Source: CADEFX01 sp963840425 (GTDB taxonomy: Bacteria > Pseudomonadota > Alphaproteobacteria > Rhizobiales > Hyphomicrobiaceae). From it: 64,000 nt of DNA. How positions within the stretch are numbered: position 1 is the first letter of the stretch; each line of letters begins with the position of its first letter. This document shows, piece after piece, positions 63,200-64,000 of the stretch. Under the pieces are notes generated by a model, which saw only the letters and a list, made by a program, of their open reading frames with translations, was not told where the DNA came from and did no database searches. The stretch covers positions 186,001 through 250,000 of the forward strand of contig CAWIYZ010000014.1 of assembly GCA_963840425.1 (NCBI GenBank), given 5' to 3'. Made by a program: the position numbers and the translations under genes.

Positions 63200-64000
63200 C
63201 TATTGCCCGAGCCGCTCGAGCAGCGCCGGCACGTGCACCTGATCGGCCTTGTAGTTGCCGGTGAGCGCGTACATCACGATGTTGACGCCAACCCTGTAAG
63301 CCATCTCGCGTTGCGCCTCGCCACCCGGCACAGTCGGATAGATCGGCCGATTGCGGTCATCGAGCGCCCAGGCCGCCGCGAGATCGTTGGACGTGACGAG
63401 TATGGAGCTGACCCCGTCGGCACGGCGTGCCTTGCGCCCCTGGTCGCCAGTCTGATCCGTACCCTCCGCCTCGACCCAGAGCTGGCCACCATCCCACCGG
63501 CCGGGGAACGCGCGCAGCAGATAGAATGACTTGGTGAGAACATGGCCTTCCGGCACGGGCTCCAGGCGCGGGATGTCGAGGCGGCCGAGTAGTCGTTGCA
63601 GTGCGGTGCCGCCGCGGCTCACGACATTGAGACCGGTCGGCACGCCCTGACCGAAGTCGCGCGTGTCGAACACGATCATGCCGCCCTGCTTCATGTAGGC
63701 GTCGATCTTGGCCAGCGTGGCGTCGGCCAGCGGTCTGGTGTCGGCCAGCACCGGCCAATACAGAAGCGGGAAGAAGGCGATCTCGTCGGTGACGACGTTG
63801 ACGCCATAAGGCTCGCCGGGCTCCACCGCGGTGCGGGCGGCAAGCACTTTGGTCAGTCCTGCCAAGCCGGCGCGACTGGTGTCATCGGCGGCGGCATCGC
63901 CCGTCAGCACGTACGCGAAGGTCACCTTGCCGGTGGCCTGGATTGCCATCTGGGCCTCGCGCGTACGCGCCGCTGGCTGCGCAGACACCGGCGCTGGATC
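63200..64000 (-). CDS. BatA/DUF4159 domain membrane protein (partial, 5' end beyond window)
   Basis: C-terminal 266 residues of a longer protein whose frame is open at the right edge. The visible part is the DUF4159 domain: VTFAYVLTGDAAADDTSRAG, DEIAFFPLLYWPVLADTRPL, YMKQGGMIVFDTRDFGQG, LLRAFPGRWDGGQLWVEA and MAYRVGVNIVMYALTGNYKADQVH. Full-length relatives carry an N-terminal BatA membrane domain, which would lie outside. Operon with the 706-residue membrane protein. Confidence 0.85.
   Translation of the reverse strand, partial: DPAPVSAQPAARTREAQMAIQATGKVTFAYVLTGDAAADDTSRAGLAGLTKVLAARTAVEPGEPYGVNVVTDEIAFFPLLYWPVLADTRPLADATLAKIDAYMKQGGMIVFDTRDFGQGVPTGLNVVSRGGTALQRLLGRLDIPRLEPVPEGHVLTKSFYLLRAFPGRWDGGQLWVEAEGTDQTGDQGRKARRADGVSSILVTSNDLAAAWALDDRNRPIYPTVPGGEAQREMAYRVGVNIVMYALTGNYKADQVHVPALLERLGQ

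Overview
The window looks like chromosomal DNA of a GC-rich alphaproteobacterium, most likely of the order Hyphomicrobiales (Rhizobiales). Support comes from a NepR-EcfG-PhyR general stress response (GSR) locus, a TrcR/DUF1013 regulator, DUF2093 and DUF4170 proteins, a bactofilin, the lpxK-waaA, purD/xseA and rluB-rsmD/tadA neighbourhoods, and GANTC-type and palindromic intergenic repeats. I see no phage, plasmid, CRISPR array, rRNA or tRNA. Genus cannot be fixed from sequence alone.

Layout. 1-2000: phosphate uptake (pstC cut by the left edge, pstS, Pho box). 2284-6733: a lipoprotein with a duplicated cassette, then two divergent AMP-forming acyl-CoA synthetases (one prpE-like). 6790-9866: the stress block, with a 25-residue membrane peptide, nepR-ecfG, phyR, UPF0391 and CsbD. 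Four GGAAC-N16/17-(C)GTT sites, matching the EcfG promoter consensus, precede these units, and a fifth precedes a candidate small RNA at 46386-46496. 9881-21778: trcR, a broken maoC, ribF, ileS (carrying an in-frame repeat insertion), lspA, a lipoprotein, two M16 peptidases and pgi. 21811-27174: mutL, a DMT transporter, rsmD-rluB, tadA and an HExxH protein. 27175-28726: an AT-richer insert flanked by a duplicated 3' end of a patatin gene. 28727-39572: patatin, a fluoroacetate-dehalogenase-like hydrolase, purD, xseA, DUF2093, lpxK-waaA, a phosphatase, DUF4170, ubiA and rsmE. 39673-49025: gshA, a mutarotase, bactofilin, several small proteins, a tiny ORF with a full-length Shine-Dalgarno sequence, an XRE regulator and the sRNA. 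49154-59281: thiC under a TPP riboswitch, an orphan DctP, an NCS2 purine permease, GST, a ThDP enzyme with a CoA-transferase, and a PLP dehydratase. 59294-64000: a zinc phospholipase C-like/DUF4332 fusion and the start of a BatA/DUF4159 membrane cluster, cut by the right edge.

Two features recur. A bipartite palindromic repeat occurs in four near-complete copies between genes. Five genes (maoC, mutL, gshA, mutarotase and a membrane protein at 47.5-47.9 kb) carry single-base-type frameshifts; four of these shift in the same direction, so sequencing or assembly error is as likely as real decay.
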